From assembly GCA_012932295.1 (NCBI GenBank), contig JAAONU010000013.1:7114603-7178602 (forward strand): DNA of 64,000 bases. Reading direction: 5' to 3'. This DNA comes from Cyclina sinensis. Its lineage: Eukaryota; Mollusca; Bivalvia; Venerida; Veneridae. The position numbers and the translations under genes were made by a program. Positions 48,601-58,790 of the stretch are shown here, piece after piece. The stretch's first letter is position 1. Every line of letters begins with the position of its first letter. The notes under the pieces were generated by a model, which was not told the DNA's origin, did no database searches, and saw only the letters and a list, made by a program, of their open reading frames with translations.

Positions 48601-51600
48601 GCAGGGTAGACAAGCAATCCATATAAATAATACATATTTATTGATTCGAAAAAGACTAAATGAAAGAAATCCAAACGAATCTTCTGTCCTTGCCCGAATT
48701 CAAATATCTGCTTATAGATGTTCAAGTTCTTCTGAAACAGCTACCAAAGTAACTATGCAATGTCTAATCAGCAAAATCAAACTGCACGTCATTAGCTGAA
48801 ATATTTCGGTCTCAGCAGAATTGCTTTGGAAAGTGAGTCAGGTAGCAATACTCTTGAAGTTCCTATCGTAAACAGTATGTTGATTTGTTTCTGATGAACT
48901 AGTAAAGCTTCCTCGTGACAAAGCGTGATGAAAATCTTGAATCAAAGTTCTCAAATTTTCTCCCAGAAATGTGTAGGTTAATGAATTCTGTAGCCCTATA
49001 TAACAATGTTGTTTAATATATCATTTTTCGGTCATTTGGGTGTTCAAAAACCGTTCATTCTGTCATAGTGCTACTCAAAACAGAAGCTTCATTTCCTGAA
49101 TATATTGAATGCTTAATGTTCTCAAAGTGTCTTTTTTGGCCAAGTAAATATTTTTTTAAATCTGAAGTAAAGTATTGTCGGAACTAACTCAGGTTAAATT
49201 TGAGCTTTAACCAAGGTACTTCTGTCTGTTCGCGTTGATTTTTTTTTATCTATAAAATTTTCACAAAACCACAATTTTGTTTCATTTAGAAAAGTCTACA
49301 TGTATTCGTTCAAACAACAACATCATAGACGAGCCAGACAAATTCCTGTCTGTATCGGGTAAGGAAGTCCATGTGAAAAGTATTCGCTAAAACAAATACA
49401 TATTACAACAGGAGACCTTGAAATCAAGTATCTGTCTTCTGTGTTGTGATAAAACTAAAATTGAAAAAAAACCTTTAGAATTATGCGCTGTGGAAAAAAA
49501 TGAAATTTAAATTCGATATCATTCGATACGACTTTTTTCAAGGTTGGAAGTGGGCCACAGGAATTAATATGACGGCAAAGAAGCTTCAGTTGTTGAACAT
49601 GGTAAAACAAATAAATATATATATAAATAAAACGCCTAATCAATTAGTCATAACTAAATGCAGTAATTCAATACTACCCGATCAGGAAGATTGTACACCG
49701 AAGCATATCGATCAGAATAAATCAAACTAGCAAATCAATGTTACCCAATCAAATAAATTCTATAGCCATTACCAGAAGAACCGACTCAAATTTATATAAC
49801 GCACCAAATCCTTATGACCCAAACAGAAAAGATTTAATGCAACGATTTTGGTGACCCGAACAGCAATATTTTAATGCACCAATTTTTTGTTACCCGAACA
49901 GCAATAATTTATTGCACCAAATCCTTATGACCCGAACAGAAATAATTAAATGAACCAAATCCTAATGACCCGAACAGCATTAATTTAATGTACCAAATCC
50001 TTATGACCCGAACAGAAATAATGTAATGCACCAAATCTCTGTGACCTGAACAGCAATAATTTAATGCACCAAATCCTTAAGACCCGAACAGAAATAATGT
50101 AAAGCACCAAATTTTTGTGACCTGAACAGCAATAATTTAATTCACCAAATTTTTGTGACCTGAACAGAAAATATTTAATCAATCTGATTAAAATCATATC
50201 CTAAACATCGCTATGCTATTAGGATCTGAGGACGACCAATAGAAGGTCACCTTCTCGTGACCTATCCATCAGCCAATCAGAACAACGCTTCCACCCTCAT
50301 GGAAGTAAATGTTCAACTTGTGAAAATCTATTTATATAGCTGGGATCCCAAACAATTATCTGCCATGTATAAACTGTCACTGAACTCAGGTAAATTTATT
50401 TGTCAAGATCTTCCAAAATAATGAAATTAATGTTTGTGCAGAATATTATTTTTTCAAAATATCTAAGCATTTTCCGTTTCCGATAACAAACATTGTTATG
50501 CTAGATAAGTTTACACGCAGTCTGAACACGCCGTGTGTACATGTAAGCTATCGAGACGCGTCATAAGCTACAATGTCATTGGCTGGGATATAAATAACAA
50601 TAGTGGAAATTCCAGGTTATCGAGAAGGCAGAAATAAATGCGTCGTCTTCAGATCTAACCGTAGGGAGATCGTGAACTTCAGTCAGATTATAATTTAATA
50701 CACCAAATTTTCGTGACCCGAACAGAATTAATTTAATGCACCAAATCCTTGTGACCCGAACAGAAATAATTTAATGCACAAAATCCTTATGTCACGAACA
50801 GAATTAATTTAATACACCAAATTTTTGTGACTCGAACAGTAGTAATTTAATGCACCAAATCCTTATGACCCGAACAGAATTAATTTAATGCACCAAATCC
50901 TTATGACCCGAACAGAAATAGTGTAATGCGCCAAATCTCTGTGACCTGAACAGCAATAATTTAATGCACAAAATCCTTAAGACCCGAACAGAAATAATGT
51001 AATGCACCAAATTTTTGTGACCCGAACAGGAATAATTTAATGCACCAAATTTTTGTGACCTGGACAGAAATAAATTAATGCACCAAATTTTTGTGACCTG
51101 AACAGAAATAATTTAATGCACTAAATCACTGGGAGCTGAACAGATACAATTTAAAGCGCCAAATCCACATGAACCGAACAGCAATAAGTCAATTTAGCAA
51201 ATCAATGAACCCTATTGAAAAATATTTCGACGTACACCAGTACTGTAACCTAATCAGATACAGTCATTACATCAACGTATTAAGTGTTGCAAGGGATAAG
51301 CTAGACCCAGTGTGGAAAAACAATCCTGTTTATTTGATCATGACAATTTCAATACGTGTTATGGTAAGCTCTGACGCACTTTATTGTGACATTGTCACAA
51401 GATACGTTGTTGATTTGGATCACGTACAATCACACATTTATAAGATTCTGAATAAAACTTGTAACATAGTTAAAACAGTCTCTCCCCAAGGGAGCAGTCA
51501 ATATGAAGACTGAAAATTTAAAGCATACGTCATGAATCATAAAAAAGAAACGATCGGTAGAGCTTTTTGTCCTAGTTTCAGACCTAACAGGCTAGTTGTT

Positions 51601-54600
51601 TTATTGTTCCACTTGATAATGAACAATGCAGTTTATATGTGTTTTTATCTCACCTGTCATGTAGTGACAGAGTGAGCTTTTGTGATCACCTTTTGTCCGT
51701 CGTCCGTCCATCCGTCCACAATCAGTTTGTTAACACTCTAGTGGTCACATTTTTGCCTCAATTGTCATGAAACTTGGCCAGGGTGTTAGACTCATTTATT
51801 TCTCAAAAGACTTCGAACATGGGTTATCTTGGTTGAAAAACTAGGTCACAGAGCCCAAATATAGGAAAACCTTGTTAACACTCTAGAGGCTACTTTTTCA
51901 GTCCAAATATCCTGGAAATTTGTCAGAGAGATTGTTTTGATGATTTTTAGCTCAAAATCGAATATGGGACATATGGGGTCAAAAACTAGGTCACAGAGCC
52001 CAAATATGGAAAAACCTTGTTTACATTCTAGAGGTAACATTTTCAGTCCAAATAACCTGGAAATCTGTCAGAAAAGTTGTTTCAATGATTTCTAGCTCAA
52101 TTTTGAATATGGGTCATCTGGGGTTCAAAAACTAGGTCATAGAGCCCAAAAATAGAAAAACCTTGTTAGCACTCTAGAGGTTACATTTTCAGTCCAAATA
52201 TCCTTGAAATTTGTAAGAAAGGTTGTGTCAATGATTTCTAGCTCAAGTTTGAATATGGTTCATCTGGAGTCAAAAACTAGGTCACAGAGCCCAAATATGT
52301 AAAAACCTTTTTAACACTTTAGAGGTTACATTTTCAGTCCAATTAACTTGAAATTTGTCAGAAAGGTTTTTTAATGATTGCTAGCTCGAGTTCGAGTATG
52401 GGTCATCTGGAGTCAAAAACTAGGTCACAGAGCCCAAATATCGAAGAACTTTGTAAACACTCTAGAGGCTACATTTTCAGTCCAAATGTCCTGGATATTT
52501 GTCAGAAAAATTGTTTTAATGATTTGTAGCTTAGGCTTGGATATGGGTTATCTGGGTCAAAAACTAGGTCACAGAGCCCAGATATCGAAAAACCTTATTA
52601 ACACTCTACATTTTCAGTCCAAATTTCCTGGAAATTTGTCTGAGAGATTGCTGCGATAATTTCTAGCTCAAGTTCGAATATGTGTTATCTAGGTTCAAAA
52701 ACTAGGTCATAGAGCCCAAATATTGAAAAACCTTGTTAACACTCTAGAGGTTACATTTTCAGTCCAAATATCCTGGAAATTTGTCAGAGAGATTGTTTCA
52801 ATAATTTCTAGCTCAAGTTCGAATATGGGACATCTAGATATAAAAACTAGGTCACAGAGTCCAAATATGGAAAAACCTTGTTAACACTCTAGAGGTAACA
52901 TTTTCAGTCCAAATATCCTTGAAAATTTGTCAGAAAGGTTGTTTCGGTGATTTCTAGCTCAGGTTTGAATATGGGTCATCTGTGGCCAAAAACTAGGTCA
53001 CAGAGTCCAAATATGCAAAAAACCTTGTTAACACTCTAGATGTAAGATTTTATTTCTAAATCACCTGGAAATTTGTCAGAAAAGTTGCTTCTATGATTTC
53101 TAGCTCAATTTCGAATATGGGTCATCTTAGGTAAAAAACTAGGTCACAGAGCCCAAATATAGGAAAACCTTTTTAACACTATAGAGGTTACATTTTAATT
53201 CCAATTAACTTGAAATTTGTCAGAAAGGTTTTTTAATGATTGCTAGCTCGAGTTCGAGTATGGGTCATCTGGAGTCAAAAACTAGGTCACAGAGCCCAAA
53301 TATCGAAGAACTTTGTAAACACTCTAGAGGCTACATTTTCAGTCCAAATGTCCTGGATATTTGTCAGAAAAATTGTTTTAATGATTTGTTGCTTAGGCTT
53401 GGATATGGGTTATCTGGGTCAAAAACTAGGTCACAGAGCCCAGATATCGAAAAACCTTATTAACACTCTACATTTTCAGTCCAAATTTCCTGGAAATTTG
53501 TCTGAGAGATTGCTGCGATAATTTCTAGCTCAAGTTCGAATATGGGTCATCTAGGTTCAAAAACTAGGTCATAGAGCCCAAATATTGGAAAACCTTGTTA
53601 ACACTCTAGAGGTTACATTTTCAGTCCAAATATCCTGGAAATTTGTCAGAGAGATTGTTTCAATAATTTCTAGCTCAAGTTTGAATATGGGACATCTAGA
53701 TATAAAAACTAGGTCACAGAGTCCAAATATGGAAAAACCTTGTTAACACTCTAGAGGTAACATTTTCAGTCCAAATAACCTGAAAATTTGTCAGAAAGAT
53801 TGTTTCAATAATTTCTTGGTCAAGTTCGGATATAGGTTATCTTGGGTCAATTAACCAGGTCCATAGCAACTTTTCTAAAAGCAGTATTACTCAGGTGAGC
53901 GATATAGGGCCATCATGGCTCTCTTGTTTAAATAAACATTTTCGTGTTCAGTAAAGTGCACTCACTAACGTTTTGATCATATGTCGAGTGCAATTTCACA
54001 ACGGTCTGGAACAAGGTCGCTTTCAACATTTCACCATAGAACAAAAATATGCATGACAGGAACAACAAGCATTTGGTTTCATATGAAAACTGACACCTTG
54101 TGACAGACGTTAATCAATACGTCATAAAAATGAGAAACTTATTCTAACAAGAGTTCAAGGGAGCGTAAGGGGTATTTTCTCTATGCTGTACTTTACGGAG
54201 CTTAACGTACAGATTAGGCCACCCTGTCCGAAATAACCTGATATTTGAAGATTGCATACCGTAGTAGGCAAGAGAAATTGATAATGTTTATCTTATGCAA
54301 TTCATCATTTCTGATCGAAATTGACAACATTTTATCTAGTATTAAGATATATTTGTCGGTGATGACTATGTCAACACTCCAAATAGAACTTTAAAGTGAC
54401 AACAGATTCTGTAATATCTATGTAGGTATTAATGTATAAGATATACTCGTGTAAGGTGTGAAATAAACACTATTAGATTGAGTTATGTCTTCTTCTTGTT
54501 GCTGGTTGTTGAACATCGACACTTTACCGACGACTGACGCTCACGTGATACAGGCAAATAAAGACCACCCTTATCTAACGCCTGATTAACTTGGCCGATT

Positions 54601-56317
54601 CGTGGAAAGAAAAGGAGTCCAGAAGACAGCAGACATCGTTTTGAGAAAAAAATGAGAGAACGCATATCGAGCTTGATAAAGTCGATTTTGAGAGAAAGTG
54701 AATTACAGAGGATAATTCATTTTGACGTCATAGATTCGCTTCTGTTGATAAAATTAGTACATCTAGAATGAAATGTTTATTTTACTCCATTTGGTCGACT
54801 GTGGAAACAAATGACACAGGTCACAGATATTTTTTTGAAAGTTCGTCTGACTACCATTCCTCTTAAAAACAAATTTAAGACCCCTGTCCCCCGTTAGACA
54901 AGGGCCAATTCAAAGAGAAGTAGCCTAAACCTACAGATTACAAATGCTGACCCAGTATTCACAAAGTTCATTACGGATACTGTGTCATCAATACCTCATG
55001 GTATCTTAAGTTCACCTTGGCAGCTGATAATAGTTTAAGAAAATTGATAAAAGGACAACTTTAAGCGCTCGTCTCGTGTAAGTTAGTTGAGGAATTTAGT
55101 TAAACCATTCACGGAGTTAAGCATACTGGCGCGAGTAAGACCGTATATTAAAAGCATAATTTCTCTATTATTTTTTTTAGGGGGAGGGTCTCTTTGCATT
55201 CATCTTGTAAGGTTATTGTAGTTTTGTATAGTCGAAAATTTATTTTCTGATTGCATGTAGCTATTGTGTACAAGAGGGACAAAGCGTCTTGCATACAGTT
55301 TGTATGAATAGGCCTTCGTCAGTTTTGCTACATATTCATTTTTTCTCTTACTTCTTCAAAAAAGTTGCAGACTATAAGTTAAACTTGTTACCGAATATAG
55401 ACAAAAGTCTTTGAAAAACAAAGTGGATTGAAAGAAAATATTGTTTTGTTAAGGAAATAAAAATAATCGATTTTTTTTTCAACGTTCCTGAGGCATCATT
55501 TACATATGTAGCAGCGTTTTACTGTTTAAAAAGTAGTGATATATCGGAGCATATCAGAAGCTGTCATCTTAAATTATCAAAAACATCCAATAGGTATGAA
55601 TATGTTCTTGGAAAAACGGCGCATTATTTACATAATTACTGGAATTAATATCAATTTACTTCAGACTTCGAAGAATTTGTCGAGATTTTGAATTCTACGT
55701 GTTTGAATTTACATAGCAAAAAAGTCAGAAACTTACAGATTTTAAAGTAGACGTATTTAAAAAAAAACAAAATCAAAAGACGTTGTTTCAAGCTTTTAAA
55801 TGCCATTTTTGAATTAGAAGAAATTTGTAAACGGGGGACTAGTAGTGTAAATATCTCGTCAATAAAAATTAACATCAGCGCTTTTTTTATTTATTAGTGC
55901 ATGTGAACATGTTTTTAGTCACTCACCTATTCCAGCGCCAACAACTAATCGACCTGCAAAGAGCATCTCCTTATTCTGAGATACGGCCATGAGAACAGCG
56001 CCCCCTGTAAAAATTAAACTGGCTAGCATCACTACCCTTTTCCGACCAAAGCAGTCGGTTAAGAATCCGGCAAGCAGAGCAAATATCGCCGCCGCCCCTA
56101 CGGTCGCACTGACAATTAACTCTTTCCATATTGTTGTAAGTCTCCAGTTATCGCCAATGAGCAATATAGAACCGGAAATGATACCGGTATCGTAGCCGAA
56201 CAGCAGTCCCCCGATAGTGGCGAAACATGTTAGGTAGTAAACATAAAATCTCGACCCCGTTTCGTCTTGCGATCCTTCCACCGTAGCCTCGTACTTTTTT
56301 CCATTTTCTACACTCAT
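30505..56317 (-). CDS. SLC2A13: Proton/myo-inositol cotransporter (HMIT), MFS sugar porter, nine exons
   Basis: This is a twelve-helix major-facilitator transporter of the GLUT family; HMIT members move myo-inositol with protons across membranes. Exons on the minus strand: 55927-56317, 40887-41046, 40111-40319, 36088-36199, 35355-35515, 33364-33499, 32618-32922, 32140-32292, 30505-30689. All junctions are GT-AG and in phase. The CDS is 1812 nt, 603 residues. Hallmarks in order: GGLLFGYDTGIISGS, GRKRVVM, PVYVAEAAPADIRGR, FFGFIGLPESPRWL, QQLCGIN, GRRWL, a long Cys-rich loop (C-F-R-F-N-LCEDC, ENCGFCYEK) between helices 9 and 10, [30 protein letters not shown]. The Cys-rich loop distinguishes HMIT from other GLUTs. 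A second, alternative first exon lies at 62527-63088. Introns contain many repeats; intron 1 is about 15 kb. Confidence 0.93.
31140..31625 (-). repeat. Family A-related repeat in SLC2A13 intron 8, opposite orientation
   Basis: It starts TATGTCTCCCCATATCCGAG with a short inverted match GGGAGACACA. Units of about 125-145 bp share ATAGGATGATTGCCCTTATT-type strings with the 2.7-3.4 kb array. The core at 31302-31329 is a run of AGGTCA hexamers. Confidence 0.7.
32140..32292 (-). CDS. SLC2A13: SLC2A13 exon 8: helices 10-11
   Basis: It reads [20 protein letters not shown], then a hydrophobic segment NWVFNLIVSLTFLSL and ESIGKYG. GPMPW-NSEIYP is nearly invariant in HMIT. Donor GTAACT. Confidence 0.93.
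32618..32922 (-). CDS. SLC2A13: SLC2A13 exon 7: Cys-rich extracellular loop and helix 10 start
   Basis: It opens LCEDCISDENCGFCYEKDD, a plexin-like cysteine pattern, with further Cys in TGSCLPVYE, TFRCNKTN and DSFCPTKYTW, then helix AVLGLALFVMGFAPG. NDT and NKT are possible N-glycosylation sites. Acceptor ATATTGCAG; donor GTAAAA. Confidence 0.93.
33364..33499 (-). CDS. SLC2A13: SLC2A13 exon 6: helix 9 and start of loop
   Basis: It reads GVMIGLAVLAIGFQLSIKFT, then MKVYEAGMFNNQLSNDTNKC. I place the donor at TTCAA|GTACGA because it is in phase and gives C-F-R-F-N-L-C-E-D-C, aligned with C-T-R-Y-S-Y-C-N-E-C of the human protein. The donor is weak, so this end is less certain. Confidence 0.8.
33689..33762 (+). 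repeat. Exact 37-bp tandem duplication
   Basis: ATCTTCATTATGAAATCAAT and the following 17 bases occur twice head to tail without change, in SLC2A13 intron 5. Confidence 0.9.
33943..34510 (-). mobile_element. Helitron-like element, copy 4, without the 140-bp units
   Basis: The left border AACAAGAGGGCCATGATGGC and right part CAGGGTGATCAC...AGATAAGCT match the termini of the other Helitron-like copies, but the inside is different, non-repetitive sequence of about 500 bp. It lies in SLC2A13 intron 5. Confidence 0.65.
34830..35275 (+). repeat. Degraded repeat of about 160-bp units, related to family C
   Basis: AACCTCTAAGTGTGACCTTG (34859), GACCTCTTAGTGGGACCTTG (35020) and GAAGTGTGACATTGAACTTT (35168) mark two and a half units. 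ACACACCATCTCATTGAGG recurs in each. The array ends about 80 bp downstream (minus-strand sense) of exon 5. Confidence 0.65.
35355..35515 (-). CDS. SLC2A13: SLC2A13 exon 5: helices 7-8
   Basis: It reads YYSASILKLAGFPVELAIWL, VCVPNTVNTLCTFIGIWLVE and RSGRRWLTIFSMIG. GRR after helix 8 is the conserved cytoplasmic signature. Acceptor TTGATTGCAG, donor GTAAGA. Confidence 0.93.
36088..36199 (-). CDS. SLC2A13: SLC2A13 exon 4: cytoplasmic loop and helix 7 start
   Basis: It reads GSGVLLRMLRTQPVRRALFL, then GCGMQLFQQLCGINTV. The QQL-GIN motif lies in the substrate site in this family; here Cys replaces the usual Ser. Donor GTAAGT in phase 2. Confidence 0.92.
36200..38220. other. SLC2A13 intron 3, left part, nothing recognised
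   Basis: AT-rich intronic DNA. Short open frames have no recognised motifs. Confidence 0.5.
38221..38310 (+). mobile_element. tRNA-like SINE head
   Basis: TGGTAGCTCAGTTGGTAGAG (A box) and GGGTTCAAGTCC (B box) have tRNA spacing, with an anticodon-loop-like CTGGTGA between. The acceptor arms do not pair and the T stem has a mismatch, so this is a tRNA-derived retroposon rather than a working tRNA. It lies in SLC2A13 intron 3. Confidence 0.65.
38311..40110. other. SLC2A13 intron 3, right part, nothing recognised
   Basis: AT-rich sequence with no repeat or coding signal that I can support. Confidence 0.5.
40111..40319 (-). CDS. SLC2A13: SLC2A13 exon 3: helix 6 and central loop
   Basis: It reads YMLGLAGVPSVIQFFGFIGL and PESPRWLMEKGRVEDARKAL, then a charged helical segment to NKQAERE. 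PESPRWL is the loop signature after helix 6. Confidence 0.93.
40887..41046 (-). CDS. SLC2A13: SLC2A13 exon 2: helices 4-5
   Basis: It reads GFASMSIPVYVAEAAPADIR, GRLVTINQLFITIGILVSSI and FSTMQENGW. PVYVAE and RGRLV are hallmark motifs. The acceptor phase (1) accepts either first exon. Confidence 0.93.
41350..41715. repeat. CpG-dense patch with internal imperfect repeat
   Basis: An island unusually rich in CG in otherwise AT-rich intron. GGACGCACCAGAACG (about 41505) and GGACACACCAGAACG (about 41660) are each followed by a TTTAA-CGCG-CGAT block. ATCGTATCGGCG, AACGATAC and CGCCGATG recur. It leaves a 104-codon open frame on the minus strand with no recognised domain. It is probably a repeat that has escaped CpG decay. 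Confidence 0.6.
41716..43154. other. SLC2A13 intron 1, nothing recognised
   Basis: AT-rich intronic DNA without clear repeats or coding content. Confidence 0.45.
43155..44240 (+). repeat. 60-bp satellite built from two diverged 30-bp halves
   Basis: GTATTTGTTTGTGAGGTAGG-ACAGAAAGCA alternates with GGTGTTTGTTTTATGTAGGA-CAAGGAGTGA. About 15 units, degraded at both ends. The minus strand stays open (YSLLVLHNTNTCFLSY repeats), an effect of the period. Confidence 0.9.
44241..46120. other. SLC2A13 intron 1, nothing recognised
   Basis: AT-rich. No gene or repeat supported. Confidence 0.45.
46125..46372 (+). repeat. Diverged 21-bp minisatellite, about eleven units
   Basis: Units of type CGACCCATCATAATGACATTA, with large divergence but kept length. 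The 21-bp period leaves frames open on both strands (75 and 91 codons). Confidence 0.85.
46373..49785. other. SLC2A13 intron 1, nothing recognised
   Basis: No gene recognised. Around 48400-48520 there is a loose repeat of TTAATCAGCTGTTTAATTG / TCAGCTATTTAATGTG / TCAGTCATCAAGTCAGCTAT. Confidence 0.45.
49788..50178 (+). repeat. 38-bp satellite, block 1
   Basis: Units of type CTTATGACCCGAACAGAAAT-AATTTAATGCACCAAATC, about ten copies. Confidence 0.95.
50179..50689. other. Unique sequence splitting the 38-bp satellite
   Basis: About 0.5 kb of non-satellite DNA containing GGTCACCTTCTCGTGACC, a near-palindrome at 50245-50262. It is probably an insertion, but I see no target duplication. Confidence 0.5.
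50690..51182 (+). repeat. 38-bp satellite, block 2
   Basis: The same unit as block 1, about thirteen copies. Some units differ as CTGTGACCTGAACAGCAATA. Confidence 0.95.
51648..53926 (+). mobile_element. Helitron-like element, copy 3, most complete
   Basis: It starts TCTCACCTGTCATGTAGTGA, a subterminal hairpin (CTCACCTGTCA / TGACAGAGTGAG), preceded by A. Then come TTTTGTGATCACC, a CCGTCCGTCCATCCGTCC tract, about fourteen 143-146 bp units, and the 3' hairpin AGGGCCATCATGGCTCT, then CTTG followed by T. A|TC...CTTG|T resembles Helitron insertion between A and T, with CTTG in place of CTRR. No coding capacity is evident; two near-identical 93-codon frames (52378, 53240) come from a larger internal duplication. 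Confidence 0.7.
53930..55926. other. SLC2A13 intron 1 next to exon 1B, nothing recognised
   Basis: No repeat or gene recognised. A T-rich run followed by AGGGGGAGGG lies near 55170-55190. Confidence 0.45.
55927..56317 (-). CDS. SLC2A13: SLC2A13 first exon, copy B: N-terminus and helices 1-3
   Basis: It starts MSVENGKKYEATVEGSQDET; helix 1 around FYVYYLTCFATIGGLLFGYD; then TTIWKELIVSATVGAAAIFA, GRKRVVMLASLIFTGGAVLM and AGRLVVGAGIG. Start ATG at 56317-56315; donor ATAG|GTGAGT, phase 1. The short N-terminus (about 25 residues before helix 1) and the proximity to exon 2 suggest it is the default first exon. Confidence 0.92.
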
Positions 56318-56932
56318 TGTTCACTAGAAAGCGTTCTAGGCATAAAATTATACTTGGTTAAATAGTCCCCCCTTCAACTTTTTCTATGGACTGAACGCAC
56401 CGTTAGATGTATTTCGGGTATCAGTACAATATGAATCTATGTCATATATGCTATACGTCCAAATGACCGTTTAAAGTCGAAGATAACAGGGAATAATGTA
56501 CAGGCTGATAATTTCAAAACCTATTTATCAGTCGCGCCTTAGTGCATGAAATATGTCGGGTAGATGTACCACTATTCCGAAAGTCAAAGTTTGAGCATGA
56601 TATAATTACAGATAAGAATTATCGTAAACAAAACGCTTTAAGCTTCGTGTAAATAGACTTTGGCATACTGAATAAGTGCATTCGGTCCTTCAGAACAAAC
56701 TTACTCACTTTTTTAAAAAAACAAATATTCGTGAGCGAAATAGTTTGAGCTTACCGTAGAGTTCAGTTTACACATCATGTACTAGTATATGATTTTGCAA
56801 ATATCCGTAAAAGAAATTAATTGGAACATCTCTGCCAATAATCTGTCCATTTGCATCCCTTTAAACGCACGTGTTTCATTTTTCTTCAATATCCACGAAT
56901 GTAAAAATGTTAGATATGTTAAAATTAAGACG

Positions 56933-56998
56933 GTGTGTGTGTGTGTGTGTGCGTGTGTGTGTATGTGTGTGTGTGTGTGCGTGTGTGTGTGTGTGTGT
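56933..56998 (+). repeat. (GT)n microsatellite
   Basis: About 33 GT dinucleotides with a few GC and AT interruptions, 0.6 kb upstream of the exon 1B start codon. Confidence 0.97.
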
Positions 56999-58616
56999 CA
57001 GTCATTGCTAAACTTTACTGTTCTGAATTCTTGTAGAAGTTCAGCAAATGCAGTTAAGAACAAGACAAATAGTGCTCTTAGACTGATAAAAATGTTTTTC
57101 AAGGTCACATCTCGCCTCAATCGTACATTGACTTTTTCACATCACATCACATCTCATGACTATAGCGTGACACGTGATATGTTATCATGCAGGAAAATCA
57201 TTCCAATGATCATGACATTGACCTGCATGAGTGGGAGGGGCAAATCATAACATCATAACTAGCTAAAGGACAGACTGACTTAAACATGCATGGTGGAAAC
57301 ATTATAATTTAATGTTATACATTCAGGTAATAAATCGTACCATAATGAACTTAAAGATAAGTTCATCACTCGTTTGTACTAATCAATCTGGTAGGTTTCT
57401 TTCTTTATTGTTCAATTTTCTGTTAAACCCTAAGAACAACCAAACTGGTTACTCTGTCATCTGAAGATACATATTCTATTCTTATATTCTTCCAGGAGGA
57501 TCAAGTATAAAGTTTTCCCTAATCAAAATGGGCAGTGAAAAGGCCTCAAGTCGTTCAGCTTGTTAAATGCAGATAGTGCTAAAACTAAAATACCTTTGTC
57601 AGGTCTTTTAATATATTCATATACATTTTATGTAGTCTTAAACATTTTTGTGAATACGTTTTCAACATATTAGCAAAACTGAAAAGAAATCCCGTAAATC
57701 AGGGGACACAGTAATTATTCCTGCTGAACAACGACTCCGAGCTAGTTACAAAAATTGTGCAGCTTTATACCAGCAGGAGTGGTAGAGAATTCAATCTAGG
57801 CCAATAACAGGATGGGGAGGGAACTGAGTCAAGTGATCCATGGCAAAATATATTCCCACAAAGTTCTGCACTGCAAGGTGATTTCACGAACGACGTTAAG
57901 CACACAGTCAGAAACATGACCGTCAGGTTCGTAAAATAATGAATCCATTTTCAACAAAAATTATATACATGTTGAATACAAGAAAGAAAATCACTGGAAC
58001 ATTCTTAAATGTAGTAAATTTACTTTTTATTTAAATTTTCTTTGGATCTTAAAAAAAACTTTTTCCTTGGGCGCTTATATGCTATAAATAATTTGTTTGG
58101 AAAAAAAAGGCTAGATCTATCATTTTTACAGAATTGACGAGTGTCTGTGGTCAAATAAGCCAGTGAAAGTTCTGCAGTTCTATCTTGGTCAAAACATTTC
58201 AAACAGTCGATTAAACGAAGTTTAACAATCACGTAGACGTACTTTTGGAGAAAATACAACGACAAACTAAAAATGTCCGTTTTAAAGTGACTGTTTCAAA
58301 TATATGTATATATAAGAAAATGCGTTTTTGAGAGTTTCTTTATTCTTAGAAAGACTGTATATAGCTGAAAACAGGACATAGAACATAGACTGTAAACCTT
58401 ATTGTCAAACGAAATGGAGCCTGTGAAAATATCAGGAACTCATTTTGAACAAGTATTCTAACACTATATGCAATTCGCCGACAATAAACAAAGAAGAAAT
58501 TGAGCGTGATATATCATATACAGTATAGCACTCAGAACACAAGCGCGCGCCCGCTGACGTCACTGCGATAGTGCACACATTTGCACCCCTTATAAATATA
58601 CGTACGTGTTAGAATG

Positions 58617-58790
58617 GAAATAGATTTTTAAATTTTCGTGATCTACCGTCGTATATATCACGGATTCTCGTTCATATGCGTAAGTATTTAATCACTCAGG
58701 CCTACGGCCTTCGTGATTAAATTACTACGCATATGAACTCGACACCGTGATATATCAGACGGTATATCACTCAAACTTAAAATCTATTTC
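58617..58790. mobile_element. Hairpin repeat, 174 bp, MITE-like
   Basis: Ends GAAATAGATTTTTAAATTTT and AACTTAAAATCTATTTC are inverted copies, as are GATATATCACGG-type and TTCATATGCGTA blocks. The centre is AGGCCTACGGCCT. Arms of about 80 bp show scattered mismatches. No clear target duplication, so the class is uncertain. Confidence 0.8.

Noticed and set aside
51169..51513. 114-codon ORF as a gene
   Set aside because: It starts in the 38-bp satellite, has no recognised domain and no splice or homology support.
52378..53521. Two near-identical 93-codon ORFs
   Set aside because: They lie in the internal units of the Helitron-like element and are copied by its higher-order duplication.
56789..57250. 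153-codon plus-strand ORF
   Set aside because: Held open by the GT microsatellite (CVCVCV run); no recognisable protein.
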